From contig JAFSCP010000023.1 of assembly GCA_017436705.1 (NCBI GenBank), forward strand, positions 1 to 38,011: a DNA stretch of 38,011 bases, written 5' to 3'. The notes under the pieces were generated by a model. That model had not been told where the DNA came from and made no database searches. It worked only from the letters and a program-made list of their open reading frames with translations. The stretch is from Bacillota bacterium. Its GTDB lineage: Bacteria > Bacillota > Clostridia > Peptostreptococcales > Anaerovoracaceae. This document shows positions 36,169-38,011 of this stretch, one piece after another. The position numbers and the translations under genes are program-made. Position 1 is the first letter of the stretch. Every line of letters begins with the position of its first letter.

Positions 36169-36263
36169 ATATGAGGGCATCTAATATGTCCTCGATTTTT
36201 ATGTTTTGTGTTTTGCTTTGAATAAAAATCGTATACTGAGACACCCCGAGTTCTAGCATATAT
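36146..36263 (-). pseudogene. 3' part of a small gene split by the IS256 element
   Basis: On minus, continuing from the target site, this segment encodes 36 residues beginning LELGVSQYTIF and ending with a TAG at 36146-36148. It joins in frame to the 5' part at 37752-37938 when the insertion and one target copy are removed. Its end overlaps the convergent secreted-protein gene by 23 bases. Confidence 0.7.
36256..36263. repeat. Target site duplication, left copy (GCATATAT)
   Basis: Eight bases directly outside the left inverted repeat, identical to 37752-37759. Eight base pairs is the usual duplication length for the IS256 family. Confidence 0.9.
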
Positions 36264-37751
36264 GAGACTGTGAAAAAAAGTCTGTAAATATCTAAAAGAA
36301 CTAAGCCTTCTATGGTAAAATCAAATTATCATAGGAGGCTTTTCATATGGCTAAGAAAAAAGATGTTCACAAGGTTGGACCACTGAATGAAAACAAGAAG
36401 AATATCATCTCTGCTCTGATTCAAGAGTACGACATTGAAACTGCAGATGATATTCAGGCTGCTCTCCGGGATCTTCTCGGAGGCACTATCAAATCAATGA
36501 TGGAAGCGGAAATGGATGAACATCTCGGTTACGGTAATTATGAACGCAGTGACAGCGATAATTACCGCAATGGAACAAAATCCAAGACTGTACGCAGTAA
36601 TTATGGTGAATTCGAAATTGATGTGCCTCAGGACCGTAAGAGCACATTCGAACCGCAGGTTGTAAAAAAACGTCAGAAGGATATCTCCGACATCGACCAG
36701 AAGATTATCAGTATGTATGCCAGAGGGCTTACCACAAGACAGATTTCAGATCAAATTGAAGAAATCTATGGATTCGAATGCAGTGAAGGCTTTATCTCTG
36801 ATGTAACAGATAAGATTCTCCAGGACATTGACGATTGGCAAAAGCGCCCACTGGATGAGATTTATCCTATCGTTTTCATAGATGCGGTACACTTTTCTGT
36901 GAGAGAAGATAATCGTATTCGTAAGCTGGCAGCATATGTTATTCTTGGTTATACCTTAGATGGAATGAAAGATGTTATCAGCCTTGAAATTGGAGAAAAT
37001 GAAAGCAGTAAATACTGGCTCGGCGTTCTAAATAGTCTTAAAAATCGTGGAGTAAAGGATATCATGGTTATCTGTGCAGACGGCCTGTCAGGCATCAAAG
37101 AGGCGATTTACGCAGCTTATCCGGATACAGAATATCAGCGGTGTATTGTGCATCAAATCCGCAACACGCTGAAATATGTGTCCTACAAGGACATGAAAGC
37201 ATTTGCTACGGATTTAAAGTCCATCTATCTGGCTCCTGATGAAAAGCAGGGTTATGAAGCACTACAGGTTGTTGCAGACAAATGGGATGGTAAATATCCA
37301 AACGCCATGAAGAGCTGGGAACAGAACTGGGATGTATTAACACCAATCTTCAAGTTCTCCACTGAAGTACGTAAGGTTATCTACACTACCAACGCAATTG
37401 AAAGCCTGAATAGTACATACAAGAAATTGAACCGCCAGCGTACAGTATTTCCAAATGATAAAGCACTCTTGAAATCCCTGTATCTTGCAACCCTCCAGGC
37501 TACGAAAAAATGGACCCAGCCGCTGAGAAACTGGGGCAAGGTATATGGTGAATTTTCCATCATGTATGAAGGTCGATTCCCTGCATAATATGCTCCGAAA
37601 GCAGCCAAGGACACCTTCCTGACGAAGGTGTCCTTGACATGACTTAAGACCTGTATTATATTATCCTTAGCTAAGAACCTTGGAATTTCAAGGTTTACGT
37701 TATACCTAAATTACCATGGAAGGTAATTTACAGACTTTTTTTCACAGTCTC
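36264..37751 (+). mobile_element. Complete IS256-family insertion sequence, 1488 bp
   Basis: Perfect 26-bp terminal inverted repeats at 36264-36289 and 37726-37751, each beginning GAGACTGTGAAAAAAAG, bounded by an 8-bp duplication GCATATAT. It carries one intact transposase gene. A perfect 12-bp hairpin (37607-37618 with 37624-37635) follows the transposase. Perfect ends and duplication suggest a recent insertion. Confidence 0.95.
36347..37588 (+). CDS. IS256-family transposase
   Basis: DDE transposase of the mutator type, 413 residues, uninterrupted. Catalytic triad by position: D179 (VFIDAVHF), D245 (ADGLSGI) and E352 (TTNAIESLN); the CIVHQIRNTLKYV element of the family is at 266-278. AGGAGG is 8 bases before the ATG. 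Looks active. Confidence 0.96.
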   Translation: MAKKKDVHKVGPLNENKKNIISALIQEYDIETADDIQAALRDLLGGTIKSMMEAEMDEHLGYGNYERSDSDNYRNGTKSKTVRSNYGEFEIDVPQDRKSTFEPQVVKKRQKDISDIDQKIISMYARGLTTRQISDQIEEIYGFECSEGFISDVTDKILQDIDDWQKRPLDEIYPIVFIDAVHFSVREDNRIRKLAAYVILGYTLDGMKDVISLEIGENESSKYWLGVLNSLKNRGVKDIMVICADGLSGIKEAIYAAYPDTEYQRCIVHQIRNTLKYVSYKDMKAFATDLKSIYLAPDEKQGYEALQVVADKWDGKYPNAMKSWEQNWDVLTPIFKFSTEVRKVIYTTNAIESLNSTYKKLNRQRTVFPNDKALLKSLYLATLQATKKWTQPLRNWGKVYGEFSIMYEGRFPA

Positions 37752-37759
37752 GCATATAT
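37752..37759. repeat. Target site duplication, right copy (GCATATAT)
   Basis: Identical to 36256-36263 and directly adjacent to the right inverted repeat of the IS256-family element. Confidence 0.9.
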
Positions 37760-37938
37760 AGCTGTCCATCATTACAAGCATCTTGGCATATAATTATTCC
37801 TTCGTAGATGATTTCTTTACTACCTTCTAAATTAATTTCTTTAATCTCTGTTTTCTCAGAATATCTTCTCTCAAGACGGAATTTGTCAAGGGGTTTCTCT
37901 GCAAAATAATACGAGTTCATAATATTTTTACTTTTCAC
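37752..37938 (-). pseudogene. 5' part of the small gene split by the IS256 element
   Basis: Encodes the first 62 residues (GTG start at 37938, or ATG at 37920), then runs into the right inverted repeat and stops inside the element at 37711. Rejoined with 36146-36263 it gives a 98-residue protein, soluble, charged, with no recognised domain (RLERRYSEKTEIKEI, EGIIICQDACNDGQLYM). The putative promoter TATAGT lies at the window edge. Confidence 0.65.
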
Positions 37939-38011
37939 AAAAAGTTTCCACGCTATTTTTGTCTGATGGATTGAAAAAATCGAGCTTTTGTGCTATACTA
38001 TAATGTAGTAA

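Overview
The window reads as chromosome of a strictly anaerobic, amino-acid-fermenting Clostridia (Bacillota). The grounds are the ribosomal and housekeeping gene orders, AGGAGG-type ribosome binding sites, sigma-A promoters, a TAXI-TRAP importer and a complete set of glutamate-fermentation genes next to a butyrate-pathway gene (hbd). I cannot name the species. Most genes lie on the minus strand.

Layout. 1-2400: end of an integrated mobile element (tyrosine recombinase, one unrecognised gene with a near-consensus promoter, paired GCACCAAAT repeats) that stops at the 3' end of rpsI. 2409-3252: rplM-rpsI with a structured leader. 3607-4956: an NhaC-family antiporter on the plus strand. 5055-11196: a minus-strand transport and catabolism operon (TAXI receptor, fused TRAP permease, amidohydrolase, LctP-type permease, tiny membrane protein) read divergently from a LysR regulator. 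12458-17543: housekeeping genes rpmE, prfA, sua5 (interrupted by an in-frame UAG), rpiB, upp, tyrS. 17640-17890: a tiny hydrophobic ORF with a terminator and an opposing consensus promoter, looking like a type I toxin-antitoxin locus. 17891-31142: the 3-methylaspartate pathway of glutamate fermentation. 31161-34305: prmC, yqhQ-like, rho. 34533-35381: hbd. 35749-38011: a secreted small protein and a complete IS256-family element that has split a small minus-strand gene.

How the genes work together. GlmS/GlmE with the reactivating factor GlmL convert glutamate to 3-methylaspartate. Methylaspartate ammonia-lyase gives mesaconate. The two-subunit class I hydratase (29-30 kb) should hydrate it to citramalate. 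The CitDEF lyase, matured by CitC, CitG and CitX, should cleave citramalate to acetate and pyruvate. No citrate transporter or oxaloacetate decarboxylase is present in the window, so I read the cit genes as citramalate lyase rather than citrate lyase. Pyruvate-derived acetyl-CoA could then feed butyrate formation through hbd. The pathway block sits inside what in many Clostridia is one housekeeping cluster (rho, rpmE, yqhQ, prmC, prfA, sua5, rpiB, upp), splitting it in two.

Main points for a second look: the UAG in sua5 directly downstream of prfA (RF1); a pair of palindromic elements whose stems differ in sequence but keep pairing, each abutting a stop codon; the toxin-antitoxin-like locus; an unrecognised P-loop protein heading the mesaconase genes; and an IS256 insertion whose removal on paper restores a 98-residue reading frame.
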